A stretch of 64,000 nucleotides of DNA from UBA2231 sp964415175 (GCA_964415175.1 CAYPYG010000005.1:43675-107674), one strand, 5' to 3'; shown: positions 40,639-48,729, counted from the stretch's first letter. Notes: a model not told the origin generated them from the sequence alone. A program made the numbers and translations.

Positions 40639-43431
40639 GTGTCCCGCAGCCGCATCATACCGCTACTGACGCTGGCCCTTCTGCTGCCGGCCGCCGCCTC
40701 CGCCGACAACAAGGTCATAGTCCGGGATTTCGACTGGAAGGTGTACTCCACCGACCACTTCGACGTGCACTATTACGCCGGGTCGGAGGGCTGGCACCGC
40801 TTCGCCGCGGACGTCCTGGAGGACGCCTACCGCACCACCGGCCTTTCGCTGAACCCGAAACTGGACAAGCGCATCCCTTTCTTCCTCTACGCCTCGATAA
40901 ACGACATGCAGCAGTCCAACATCGCCGACACCGGCGACGGGGTCGGCGGCGTGACCGAGCCTTTCAAGGACCGCTTCATGGTCTGGTCCGACGGCTCGCG
41001 CGAATGGCTGGAGACCGTCATCCGCCACGAGTTCGCCCACGAGGTGCAGTTCAGCCTGCTCATCGACGGGTTCTGGAAATCCGCGCGCATACTCAAGACG
41101 TTCATCTACCCGCTCTGGATGATGGAGGGCATCGCCGAGTACGCCACGGGGGACCGCGACCTGGCCGTGGAGGAGATGTACGTCCGCGACGCGGCGGCCG
41201 ACGGGCGCCTCATGGAGCTCTGGCGCCTGAACCAATTCGCGCATCTCAAGCCGCACCAGATCACCTACGCCTACAAACTGGGCGGCCAGGCCATGCGTTT
41301 CCTGGCCGAGCAGTACGGCGGGGACCGGGTCGGCAGGATGCTGGAGCTCTACCGCACCCGCTACGACGCCTCGTCGGTGCTGCTGCCGCTGGCCGGCCTG
41401 GACATCTTCGAGTTCGACCGCAAGTTCCGCGAGCGCACGACGCAGAAGTTCCTGGCCCAGGCCGAGGAGGAGCGCCTGCGGGGGCCGGAGGCCTGGACGG
41501 TCCCGCGCACGGCCAACCCCTATCCGGGCGTGCCCGAGTTCAACCTCAGCCCGGCTTACGCGGCCGGGACCCTGGCCTGGCTCTCCACCTCGGAGGGGCA
41601 TCCTCCCGTCGTGAAGGCGCTGCGCCCCGGGGACGGGAGACCGCGCCGGCTCACGGGCCTTTCCGCCGGCGCGGAGAACATCCCCTACGGACGCTTCACC
41701 AAGCCGCTGCGCTCCCTCTCGCTCTCGCCCGACGGGCGCTGGGCCGTGTTCTCCGGCCAGCGCAACCACCGCGAGGGCATCTACGCCTGGGACCTGGAGA
41801 CGGGCCGTTCCGCCCGCCTCGGCCCCGAGGGCCTGGAGGAGACCCGCCAGCCTTCCTTCTCGCCCGACGGCGGGCGGCTGGTCTTCGTCGGCATGAAGGG
41901 CGGCTTCAACGACCTCTACGAGATGGACTTCCGCGGCCTGGAGAAGGTCCCGGAGGCCAGGCGCCTGACCGCCGACGCGGACGACGAGTCCTCGCCGGTC
42001 TACGGCCCCGGCGGCGAACTCTGGTTCTCCTGCGAGCTGCCGGCCTCCTCGGCCACGGCGCGGGCGCTCTGTTCGCTGGCCCCGGGGGGAGAGAAGCGGG
42101 TGGAGCTGGAACTGGACGGGTCCGTCTACGACCCCGCCGTCTCGCCCGACGGTTCCCGCGTGCTCCTGGGCTCGGACCGGGGCGGCCTCTTCGACCTCTA
42201 CGAGTACGAACCGGCCTCCGGCGCGGTGCGCCGCCTCACGCGCTCGCTGGGCGGCTCCTTCACCCCTTCCTGGGGGGAGGAGGGGGAAATACTCTTCGCC
42301 GCCTTCCGGGGCGGGGAGACCCATGTCCACTCAGGGCGGCGGGAGGGGTTTCTTTCCGAGGAGACGGTTCCCGGCGCGCCGGCGGCCGCCGCCGCGCCGC
42401 CCCCGGCCTTCGGCGTGAACAGGCCTTACAAGTTCAGCGCCTCCACCGATCTCTTCTTCCCCGCTTTCCTGTTCTCCTCGCCCGGCGGGCTTTTCTGGAT
42501 GAACTACTGGCAGGTCTCCGACATACTGGGAGACCACCAGGCCGGCCTCTTCCTCAGTTACAATTCCGGCGCTCCTTATCTCAGCTACCAGCTGGACTAC
42601 ACCTACGGACCGCACAGGACGCAGTTCTATTTCCAGGCCGCCGGCCTCTCCTCCGACGACAACGAGGACTCCCTCTCGCTGGAGTACGACAAGCGCTGGA
42701 GCCGCCAGATCCTCGGCGCTTCCTACCCGTTCGACCGCTACAACAGCCTCGGGCTGTACCTGATCCGCAAGAACGAGAAGACCGACTATACGGAGCTGGA
42801 CTACTCCTACCGCGAGGACACGCGCGCCGCGCAGCTGGCCTATGTCCGCAACACCGCCAACGGCGTCTACCTGCTGGCCAACCGCGGCTCGCGCCTGCAG
42901 CTGAACTGGATAAAGGCCGTGGACAGGCTGGGCGGCGACGAGAAATACGACGCCTACGTGGCCGAACTGACCAAGTTCTTCCCGCTCTCGAAGCAGTCGG
43001 TCCTCGTGGACAGGTTCTTCGCCGCCGAGAGCGCCGGCAGGGACCGCCTGGAGTTCGACTACGGCGGCCTGACCGGCGTGCGCGGCTACGCCAGGCGCAA
43101 CGAGGCCAACGAGAGCGGCCGCGTGCTGGTCAACAACCTGGAGTGGCGCTTCCCGCTCTTCGAGGACCTCGATTACTATATGTGGTACATGTTCCCGGAT
43201 TTCTACTTCAAGACCGTATTCGCGAAGTTCTTCGTGGATTCGGCCGTCCCGCTGCGGCCCGAGGGCTCCTGGCGCTTCAGCGGGAGCGACGCGGTCACCT
43301 CGGTGGGCGCCGGCGTGAACGTCCATACCTTCGTCCTGCAGGCCTTCCCCCTGGTGCTGAGCCTCGATTACGCGCGCCGGCTGGACGACGGCGGCTATAT
43401 CGTCTATTTCTATCTCGGTCCGCTGTTCTAG
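40639..43431 (+). CDS. Three-part exported protein: metallopeptidase, TolB-like propeller, Omp85-like barrel
   Basis: 930 residues. Signal peptide (MSRSRIIPLLTLALLLPAAASA). Residues ~30-280: peptidase MA-like domain with HEFAH (zinc motif, residues 130-134) and WMMEGIAEYATG supplying the third ligand. Residues ~290-590: WD40/TolB-like repeats such as LSLSPDGRWAVFSG, FSPDGGRLVFVG and VSPDGSRVLLGS. Residues ~600-930: a beta barrel, with the Omp85-like GLTGVRGYARRNE and a final aromatic strand YIVYFYLGPLF, so it should sit in the outer membrane. The start is GTG at 40639. The join of an intact protease site to a barrel is notable. Confidence 0.8.
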   Translation: MSRSRIIPLLTLALLLPAAASADNKVIVRDFDWKVYSTDHFDVHYYAGSEGWHRFAADVLEDAYRTTGLSLNPKLDKRIPFFLYASINDMQQSNIADTGDGVGGVTEPFKDRFMVWSDGSREWLETVIRHEFAHEVQFSLLIDGFWKSARILKTFIYPLWMMEGIAEYATGDRDLAVEEMYVRDAAADGRLMELWRLNQFAHLKPHQITYAYKLGGQAMRFLAEQYGGDRVGRMLELYRTRYDASSVLLPLAGLDIFEFDRKFRERTTQKFLAQAEEERLRGPEAWTVPRTANPYPGVPEFNLSPAYAAGTLAWLSTSEGHPPVVKALRPGDGRPRRLTGLSAGAENIPYGRFTKPLRSLSLSPDGRWAVFSGQRNHREGIYAWDLETGRSARLGPEGLEETRQPSFSPDGGRLVFVGMKGGFNDLYEMDFRGLEKVPEARRLTADADDESSPVYGPGGELWFSCELPASSATARALCSLAPGGEKRVELELDGSVYDPAVSPDGSRVLLGSDRGGLFDLYEYEPASGAVRRLTRSLGGSFTPSWGEEGEILFAAFRGGETHVHSGRREGFLSEETVPGAPAAAAAPPPAFGVNRPYKFSASTDLFFPAFLFSSPGGLFWMNYWQVSDILGDHQAGLFLSYNSGAPYLSYQLDYTYGPHRTQFYFQAAGLSSDDNEDSLSLEYDKRWSRQILGASYPFDRYNSLGLYLIRKNEKTDYTELDYSYREDTRAAQLAYVRNTANGVYLLANRGSRLQLNWIKAVDRLGGDEKYDAYVAELTKFFPLSKQSVLVDRFFAAESAGRDRLEFDYGGLTGVRGYARRNEANESGRVLVNNLEWRFPLFEDLDYYMWYMFPDFYFKTVFAKFFVDSAVPLRPEGSWRFSGSDAVTSVGAGVNVHTFVLQAFPLVLSLDYARRLDDGGYIVYFYLGPLF

Positions 43432-43433
43432 CG

Positions 43434-43462
43434 GACCCCCGCTCCCGCCGGCGGGGGTTTTT
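43434..43462 (+). terminator. Intrinsic terminator after the barrel fusion gene
   Basis: CCCCCGCT-CCCG-CCGGCGGGGG type hairpin followed by TTTTTT, directly behind the stop at 43431. Confidence 0.85.
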
Positions 43463-43463
43463 T

Positions 43464-43474
43464 ATGATAGAATT
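43464..43474 (+). promoter_or_regulatory. -10 promoter giving a near-leaderless message
   Basis: TATGATAGAAT contains the extended -10 TG-A-TAGAAT. It ends about 7 bases before the ATG at 43481, leaving no room for a ribosome-binding site. Confidence 0.45.
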
Positions 43475-43480
43475 TCACCC

Positions 43481-43810
43481 ATGGCACGTAAGAACCGCAA
43501 GCGCGCCGACGGACCCAGGCAGACGGGCGAAACGCCGCGCGGAGCCTACTTCGCGGCCGCGGAGCCGCTGGACGGCGGGGAGATAAACCGCCCGGGCTGG
43601 CTGATAATAGCGCTTTCGGTCCTCACCGCGGCCGCCGGGTATTTCCTGCTCTCCAAAGCCGCCCCAGAAGGCCGCGACATATACTCCAACCTCTCTCCTT
43701 TCGTGATCCTGGCCGGTTATGCGGGGGTGGCCGTGGGGATAATGTGGCCGGCGAAGCGGGGGGAGGGGGGAAAAGCCCCCGCCTCCGCCGGTGAAAAGTC
43801 CCCGGCCTGA
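43481..43810 (+). CDS. Small membrane protein of unknown function
   Basis: 109 residues. Basic N-terminus (MARKNRKRADGPRQTG), two transmembrane helices (about 40-58 and 72-90), short charged C-terminus. Family not recognised. Last + strand gene before the presumed replication terminus. It has its own -10 and follows a terminator, so it is expressed alone. Confidence 0.6.
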   Translation: MARKNRKRADGPRQTGETPRGAYFAAAEPLDGGEINRPGWLIIALSVLTAAAGYFLLSKAAPEGRDIYSNLSPFVILAGYAGVAVGIMWPAKRGEGGKAPASAGEKSPA

Positions 43811-44588
43811 TCCAGCCCCTTTTTCAGCCTTTTTAGTCCCCTTTTTCCCTCCTTTTCATCGCGAACCCTTTACCGGTCTTTTTCAGGACGCCTGGAAAAA
43901 GGCCGTCCCGCCTTTTTCTCATACCATGAAAGCCCCGAGCCCCGGTCCGCCGGCATTTCCGGGGCCTTTCATGGTATTTTTTTTCTCCTCGTAACTTCGC
44001 TGTCCCGGCGTCCCCTCCCGTTTTGCCGCCCGGCCGGGTCGCCAGGCGCTTTCATGGTATTTTCGATCGCGCCGTTCTTTGCCTCCCCCCTGCCCTTTCC
44101 AGGACGCCTTTCCTTTCATGGTATTTTTGAACCCGTGCCTTTCGATCCTCGTTCCCGGTCCTTTTCCCGGTCTTTGGCCGCCCTGGCTTTCATGGTATTT
44201 CCGGCCAGACGGGGGGAGGGGGCCTATTCCGCTGCATAGGCCCCCCTGCCTTTCGCGGGTTTTCAGAAAGTTGGCAAGTTTCCGGGTTCTTTGGCGCCGG
44301 AGACCATGAAGCCCGGAGGGGGCCTTTCATGGTCTTTTTGAAGCCGCTATTTTCAGCTTCCCGCCGGGATCTCCTGGTTTCACTTCTTCAAAAAGTTGGC
44401 AATATTTTTGGAAATTTTTAGCCTTGCCGGCGCTTGCCGGGGCTGGGACTATATATAAGGAGAGTGCTAAGAATAAATAATTATAAACTATATTAGATTC
44501 TTCTGAAAAAACATTGTAAAATAAGGCTTTTTATGAAAATATTGAAAACATTTATAACTTCACGCAGGCTAGGCGTGGGGGATGGTTT
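43811..44588. other. Gene-free, pyrimidine-rich then AT-rich terminus-side spacer
   Basis: Besides the motif array, AAAGTTGGCAA occurs twice (about 44268 and 44392), and 44440-44560 is strongly AT-rich (ACTATATATAAGG, ATAATTATAAACTATATTAG). No protein-like frame. Base composition is well below the surrounding GC level near 44440-44620. Confidence 0.5.
43921..44338. repeat. Array of five copies of a 15-bp motif
   Basis: CTTTCATGGTATTTT occurs at 43966, 44049, 44113, 44187 (last base differs) and 44324 (GGTCTTT variant), at spacings of 83, 64, 74 and 137 bp. The first and last copies are right arms of perfect hairpins: ATACCATGAAAG (43921-43932) with CTTTCATGGTAT (43966-43977), and AGACCATGAA (44301-44310) with TTCATGGTCT (44326-44335); both are followed by T-runs. 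Spacer sequences differ and are pyrimidine-rich. A sixth variant covers the start codon of the winged-helix gene at 45282. Probably protein-binding sites and/or terminators; no CRISPR features. Confidence 0.7.
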
Positions 44589-44616
44589 AGTTAACATAAT
44601 ATATCTTATCGTAAGT
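44589..44616 (+). other. dif: Candidate dif site (XerC/XerD chromosome-dimer resolution)
   Basis: 28 bp with the dif layout: XerD-type arm AGTTAACATAA (44589-44599), 6-bp centre TATATC, XerC-type arm TTATCGTAAGT (44606-44616). The first arm matches the E. coli XerD arm ATTTAACATAA at 10 of 11 and the B. subtilis AGTTTACATAA at 10 of 11 as I recall them; the two arms are mutually palindromic at 8 of 11. Genes left of it (32-43.8 kb) run + and genes to its right run -, as expected at converging replichores. AT-rich, gene-free surroundings. Confidence 0.75.
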
Positions 44617-44769
44617 AAAGGGCAGGGGACGCTGATTCCTAAATGCCTGATCGTTTCAGAGCTCCGGGGCCTTGCGGATCGGCCTGTTCGTGGTTGTTAT
44701 GCGGGCTGGGCTGCGCCGGAGCCCTTTCGGTCAGGACCCGCGGCGGTCTGGCGGCATTTTGTCCGGATT

Positions 44770-45282
44770 TCAGTCTTCGCTGTCGACTATCTTCTTGAGT
44801 TTCATGGCGGCCGTCCAGGCCTTTTCCAGGCCTTTCCGGGTTATGGTGTAGGTCCTGCCGCGCTTGCTGCCGCTGGCGGTTATCAGCCCTTCCCTGATGT
44901 GCCTGGCGATAAGCCTGTCCAGTCTCTCCGGGGCATACCCGGAGGCCTTTATGGCCTTCGACAGGGTTATGGCGCTGGTCTCCGGGCGGTTCTCCAGCAG
45001 GTGGTAGGCGGCCGTCAGGACCAGGAAAGCGTCCTCCGGGCCGATCTCCGGGCTCTTGTTGCGGAGCTGCAACAGGCCGGCCCTGACCGCGGTTATGGCC
45101 CGCCAGAGTCCCGGCTGCTCCCGGCCGGGATCCGCGGAGCCGGCCGCCGGCGTTCCGCCGCGTCCCGGCGCGGCCAGCTCTTCCATGAAACCGCGCTTCT
45201 CGCTGATTATGAAATCCAGCGGACCCTCGGCCTCGAATTCCGCGCCTGAAGGGTGTTTTATCCTGAGCTTATAGTTTTCCAT
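44770..45282 (-). CDS. Putative winged-helix DNA-binding protein near dif
   Basis: 170 residues. N-terminal ~45 residues are beta-like (MENYKLRIKHPSGAEFEAEG), then a Gly/Pro linker (about 38-55), then helices and a winged-helix module: LTAAYHLLENRPETSAITLSKAIKASGYAPERLDRLIARHIREGLI (helices 1-3) and TASGSKRGRTYTITRKGLEKAW (wing and last helix). Family not recognised. Its start codon lies inside a copy of the repeated motif found 1 kb downstream (TTCCATGGTATTTTT), so autoregulation through that motif is plausible. Sole gene between dif and the structured RNA copy 2. Confidence 0.68.
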   Translation of the reverse strand: MENYKLRIKHPSGAEFEAEGPLDFIISEKRGFMEELAAPGRGGTPAAGSADPGREQPGLWRAITAVRAGLLQLRNKSPEIGPEDAFLVLTAAYHLLENRPETSAITLSKAIKASGYAPERLDRLIARHIREGLITASGSKRGRTYTITRKGLEKAWTAAMKLKKIVDSED

Positions 45283-45394
45283 GGTATTTTTACGCCAGCG
45301 ATTAAGTCGCTGATGGTTTTATGCCATTATTCTAACCTATACTGTGTTATATGTTAATATATGTCGGATATATGCCGCTCTTATGTCAACAGGC

Positions 45395-45415
45395 TGTGGA
45401 TAAAATTGTGGATAG
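45395..45415. promoter_or_regulatory. Two DnaA-box-like 9-mers
   Basis: TGTGGATAA (45395-45403, exact complement of TTATCCACA) and TGTGGATAG (45407-45415), 12 bp apart, beside an AT-rich stretch (45310-45380). They lie upstream of the winged-helix gene. Two boxes are too few for an origin, and the gene orientation argues for a terminus; they may be regulatory or DnaA-titrating. Confidence 0.4.
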
Positions 45416-45593
45416 CCGGCTCTCCTGGCTGTTCTCATAGGGAAGATAGTGTATCCGGAGGAGCCCCGTAACGGCCTGCCGGGACCCCCGGATATCCCCG
45501 GGAACGGCCTGTTTTTGAGCCCCGGAAGGGGGTAAAAACACCCCTTTTCTCCCCCTCCCGCCCCCGGTTTTATCGGTAAACATTGGGGGTGGC

Positions 45594-45763
45594 GGCGGAT
45601 TCGCGGAGAAAAACCCTTCGGAGCCGCGAGCTTACGGAGTATGCGCCGGAGCTGGCCGGTGGAATCGCATCTCGAGGAGGCGGAGGCGCATACGAGCGCT
45701 CGCGGCGAGAACGGGAAGCGCGCGTACGGTGTACGCGACGCTGTTTTTTCGCAGCGAACCGCC
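45594..45763 (+). ncRNA. Candidate structured RNA, copy 2 of a two-copy family
   Basis: Stems: GGCGG-A-TTCGC (45594-45604) with GCGAACCGCC (45754-45763); GAAAAAC (45608-45614) with GTTTTTT (45743-45749); GCCGCGAGC (45623-45631) with GCTCGCGGC (45698-45706); GTATGCGCC (45639-45647) with GGCGCATAC (45685-45693); hairpin GCGTAC-GGT-GTACGC (45722-45736). Copy 1 (6933-7096) shares the conserved string GCCGCGAGCTTACGGAGT and the stem order, while the outer stem, the second stem and the small hairpin differ with pairing kept. No protein frame is credible. Confidence 0.5.
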
Positions 45764-45811
45764 GACAGGCCCCCCATAGTTGTTCCTTGTGGCGGGGGTG
45801 GGAAGATGGTT

Positions 45812-45839
45812 AAGAAAAGGCCTCCAGGGAAGGAGGCCT
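45812..45839 (-). terminator. Intrinsic terminator of the barrel gene at 45880
   Basis: On the - strand AGGCCTCC...GGAGGCCT hairpin followed by TTTTCTT. A perfect 16-bp palindrome TGTAACCCGGGTTACA (about 45851-45866) lies between it and the stop codon. Confidence 0.75.
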
Positions 45840-45879
45840 GAGCGGGGGCGTGTAACCCGGGTTACAGGGGCCGGGAGGG

Positions 45880-47187
45880 CTAAAAACTGGCCTGAACGTA
45901 GGCCGAAAGGAGCTTGGCCTTGTCGTCGGTGGGGTAGAGGCCGCCGGGGCTGAAGAACGCGTAGATGGCCTTAAGGGAGAGGTTCTTGTCCATCGGCCAG
46001 GTGACGGCGAAATCCAGTTCCGTACCCAGCTGGCGGTTGCTGTCGTTGAGGTTCTTGGAGGCCCTGTACTTGAAATAGTCCACCGACAGGGTCAGGCGCC
46101 TGTAGGGCAGATCCGCGCCGATATTGATGACATTGAGCCCCGAGACGCCGTCGGGCAGGCCGTTGACCGTGTCCGAGGTCTTGATGGTGTCGTAGAGACT
46201 GGCGCCCATTATGGCCCCGTAGCCGCCGCGCTCTATCCCCCCGTCGGTCTTCGCGCCGAAGGCCGGGAAAAAGGCCTTGTCCTTCCCCCCCGTGGCGTCC
46301 GGATTGCCGCTGGAGCGGCCGTAGGCCAGGCGCAGCCGCGAGGAGCCGAAGAAGCCCAGCGGCTGCCGCCAGGCGCCCTTCATCATGAAGGCCGAACCCT
46401 CGTAGTCCACCTTGGCGCCGTCGGTCTTCTTGCCCGAGCCTCCCTGCATGACGAACTCGCCGTCGAACTCCAGCTCGCCGCGGCCCATGAAATAACGGGC
46501 CCCGGTATAGGAGCGGTTGCGCGAGGAGGCCGTATAGTCCAGGCCGTCGGCGTTGGAGGCTGTGTTCTCCCGGAAATAGTAGAACTGCCAGACGCCCTCC
46601 TTCGAGGGGTGGTAGAGGCTGGCGCCGAAGACGGTATAGGCCGCGGTCGATTTATAAGGGCGGAAGGCGAAAAGGTCGGTCTTGAAGCCGAAGAGGCTGT
46701 CGGTCTCCAGCAGCGCGCCGGGGAACCCCGTATCGCTGGACGCGAGCGTGATCCCCTGTCCCAGAGTGAAGTCCTGCCGGCCGAAGGTGGCGGTCAGGCC
46801 GCGGCGGCCGAAATTATAGATCTTCACGTAGGCGTTGCGCACGAAGGGCGAGCCGTTGACGCTCTCGTACTTGCCGACGCCGCCCTGGAACTGCGGGGCG
46901 GCCACCGTGCTGGAATTGCCGCCGGTGCCCAGGCTTTGGAAGACCACGCCCAGGTCCATATGGGAGAGCGGCCTGCGGGGCAGGGCTATGTCCTTGACCA
47001 CGAAGCCCAGCGAGGCCCGTTCCGTGTAGACGGTCTGGCTGTTGCGCGAGTCGATATAGAGGAGGTCCTCGTAGGAGGAGGCTTTTATGCGTATGTCGGA
47101 GATTATGTCCAGCTTGACGGCGCGGGCGGTGCCGGAGAGGGCGAAAAGGGCCGCCAGGACCGAGGAGATAACTATATGCCGCTTCAT
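45880..47187 (-). CDS. Outer-membrane beta-barrel (alginate-export/porin-like) protein
   Basis: 435 residues with signal peptide (MKRHIVISSVLAALFALSGTARA). The mature part alternates aromatic and polar residues as in 16-18 stranded barrels. RRGLTATFGRQDFTLGQGITLAS is like the GRQ motif of alginate-export-family barrels. The last residue is Phe (LLSAYVQASF), as for BAM-inserted proteins. Probable diffusion channel; solute unknown. A TATAAT lies ~10 bp before the ATG. Confidence 0.8.
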   Translation of the reverse strand: MKRHIVISSVLAALFALSGTARAVKLDIISDIRIKASSYEDLLYIDSRNSQTVYTERASLGFVVKDIALPRRPLSHMDLGVVFQSLGTGGNSSTVAAPQFQGGVGKYESVNGSPFVRNAYVKIYNFGRRGLTATFGRQDFTLGQGITLASSDTGFPGALLETDSLFGFKTDLFAFRPYKSTAAYTVFGASLYHPSKEGVWQFYYFRENTASNADGLDYTASSRNRSYTGARYFMGRGELEFDGEFVMQGGSGKKTDGAKVDYEGSAFMMKGAWRQPLGFFGSSRLRLAYGRSSGNPDATGGKDKAFFPAFGAKTDGGIERGGYGAIMGASLYDTIKTSDTVNGLPDGVSGLNVINIGADLPYRRLTLSVDYFKYRASKNLNDSNRQLGTELDFAVTWPMDKNLSLKAIYAFFSPGGLYPTDDKAKLLSAYVQASF

Positions 47188-47210
47188 CGGGATTTATTAT
47201 AACAAAATAA

Positions 47211-47245
47211 AAACCCCGGGGTTCTGAGGCCCCGGGGTCTTTTTA
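47211..47245. terminator. Bidirectional-type terminator between the two barrel genes
   Basis: ACCCCGGGG-TTCTGAGG-CCCCGGGGT with A-run on one side and T5 on the other. It ends transcription of the upstream barrel gene (47266) on the - strand. Confidence 0.85.
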
Positions 47246-47265
47246 TCCGTTAACCTTTACGGTTA

Positions 47266-48504
47266 TCAGAAGTTGACGCAGAACAGAGCGCCCATCACGG
47301 ACTCGGCGTCGTCCGGGGTGTTGTTCTTGTCTTCGGGCATGAACATCGCGTAGTAGCCCTTGACCTTCACGTTGTCGGAATGGTTCCAGGTGGCTATCAC
47401 GTCGAACTCGTTGCCGAGGTGCTTGTCGGCGGAGCCGTTCTTCTTGTCGGAGGAGAAGGTATAGTACTTCGCCGCGACATTGAGCTTGTCGAGCTTCTCC
47501 GGGGTCCAGTTGCCGCCGAAGTCCATGATGTTGGAGCCGGTACCGGCGCCGACGGCGGCGGCGGCGTAACCCGCGCCGTAGATGATGCCGGGGCGGTAGT
47601 CGTCGTTGATGCCCTGGAACTCGGTGGCCTTCTTGTTGTTGCTCTCGTCGCCGGAGGTGAAAGCGTATTCGCCCTCGAGCATGAGCTTGCCCATGAGGTC
47701 CATGGAATAGTCCGCGTTGAGCTTATAGGCGGTACCCTCGTACTCGTAGCCGATGGCCGGCTTGTTGGGGTCCTTGCCCATGTTCATCGCGTACTCGCCG
47801 GTGACGTTCAGGTCGCCGAAGGCATACTTGGCCTTGGCGCCGAGCACGTCGAGGTAGGCCGTTTTGACGCCGGTCCCGTCCTTCTGCTGGTAGAAGTAGG
47901 CGGTCAGGCCTATGTCCATCAGCTTGGTCATCGCCTTGATACCGGAGACATTGACGTCGTCGCTGGTGCCGCCGGCATCGGCCGTGTTGGTCTCTTTGCC
48001 CATCATGGCGTGGACGTCCCAGTTGTCGTTCTTGTACCAGCCGGTCCAGGCGTCTATCGCCGGGGTGAGGGCGGTCATCAGCCGGGTATAAGGCCAGGTC
48101 CTGGGTCCGTAGTAGATGACCAGGTCGCCGGCCTCGCCGTAATACTGGCGGCCCACTTTATGGTCCAGCCCGAACACACCCTTGAGGTTCACATAGGCCT
48201 GCTCGAAGAACAGGTTGTTCTGAACGGTGTTGACGTCCTCGCCGTTCTCGTCGTACTCCCTGTTGTTCTTGACCAGGGAGACCACCGCGTCGGCGTCGTC
48301 GTTGAGGTCGAAGCCCGCGTTGATCTGGACGCGGGTCTCGGTCTCGCCGCGCTTGTCCTGGGTGTTGTCGTTGTAGTCGAGGTTGTTCAGGTTGTAGCCG
48401 TGGACCTCGAGCTTGCCGTCGTACTTGAAGTTCTTGAGCAGTTCGGCGCTGGCAATATTGCCGGCGAACGCGAGCAGCGCAAGCATCGCTATCAGTTTCT
48501 TCAT
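47266..48504 (-). CDS. Outer-membrane porin-like protein with long leader
   Basis: 412 residues. Signal peptide (MKKLIAMLALLAFAGNIASA). The mature protein is rich in Asp, Asn, Tyr and Gly, with many strand-like segments and a VGRQYYGEAGDLVIYYGP region reminiscent of the GRQ motif of the other barrel. It ends in Phe (VMGALFCVNF). Strong RBS (AGGAGGAGAG). AT/Asn-richer than neighbours, suggesting high expression. A consensus promoter and ~215-nt hairpin-rich leader lie upstream. Confidence 0.78.
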   Translation of the reverse strand: MKKLIAMLALLAFAGNIASAELLKNFKYDGKLEVHGYNLNNLDYNDNTQDKRGETETRVQINAGFDLNDDADAVVSLVKNNREYDENGEDVNTVQNNLFFEQAYVNLKGVFGLDHKVGRQYYGEAGDLVIYYGPRTWPYTRLMTALTPAIDAWTGWYKNDNWDVHAMMGKETNTADAGGTSDDVNVSGIKAMTKLMDIGLTAYFYQQKDGTGVKTAYLDVLGAKAKYAFGDLNVTGEYAMNMGKDPNKPAIGYEYEGTAYKLNADYSMDLMGKLMLEGEYAFTSGDESNNKKATEFQGINDDYRPGIIYGAGYAAAAVGAGTGSNIMDFGGNWTPEKLDKLNVAAKYYTFSSDKKNGSADKHLGNEFDVIATWNHSDNVKVKGYYAMFMPEDKNNTPDDAESVMGALFCVNF

Positions 48505-48725
48505 TTACTCTCCTCCTGTTTTGTCGTAAGCCCCCGTTTCCGGGGCCTTTGCTCTCTCCCGCGGGAGGATCTTCTCCGCCCTTGGGATAGTGCCTGTGCC
48601 CCTTTTGGGGGCCTACGGCCTTTCTGGAGAAGCGCCTTAAATCTGGCGCTCCGCTCCCCCCCATACTACCCCGGGGCTGGCGGACCTTCCATGACTTCCT
48701 GCGGAAGGCCTCCTTTACAGAGCAT
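48505..48725 (-). promoter_or_regulatory. Structured 5' leader of the porin-like gene
   Basis: On the - strand: CCTTCC/GGAAGG near 48690, GAGCGCC/GGCGCTTC (about 48620-48655), GCCCCC-AAAA-GGGGC (about 48595-48612), CTCCCGCGGGAG (about 48556-48567) and CCCCG-GAAA-CGGGG (about 48534-48547). The last is a GNRA-capped hairpin just before the RBS. A riboswitch, protein-binding leader or mRNA-stability element is possible; no known class was recognised. Confidence 0.5.
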
Positions 48726-48729
48726 AAGA

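Noticed and set aside
43919..44119. Small - strand frame containing repeated MKG/MKA starts
   Set aside because: The repeated starts come from the DNA motif AAAATACCATGAAAG; codons between are not conserved.
43921..44338. CRISPR array
   Set aside because: The repeat is only 15 bp, spacing is uneven (64-137 bp), arms occur in both orientations and no cas gene is near.
44620..44627. KOPS-like GGGCAGGG octamer next to dif
   Set aside because: It points away from dif on the right side, and another on the - strand left of dif also points away; single octamers in GC-rich DNA are expected by chance.
44533..45249. A + strand frame starting MKILKTFITSRR
   Set aside because: It crosses the dif-like site and runs antisense to the winged-helix gene; composition changes sharply along it.
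45283..45420. Replication origin oriC
   Set aside because: Only two DnaA boxes, no dnaA/dnaN nearby, and genes converge here, which fits a terminus.
48505..48725. Cyclic-di-GMP (GEMM) riboswitch in the porin leader
   Set aside because: A GCAAAGGCC-like string is present but the rest of the GEMM core and the tetraloop receptor are missing.
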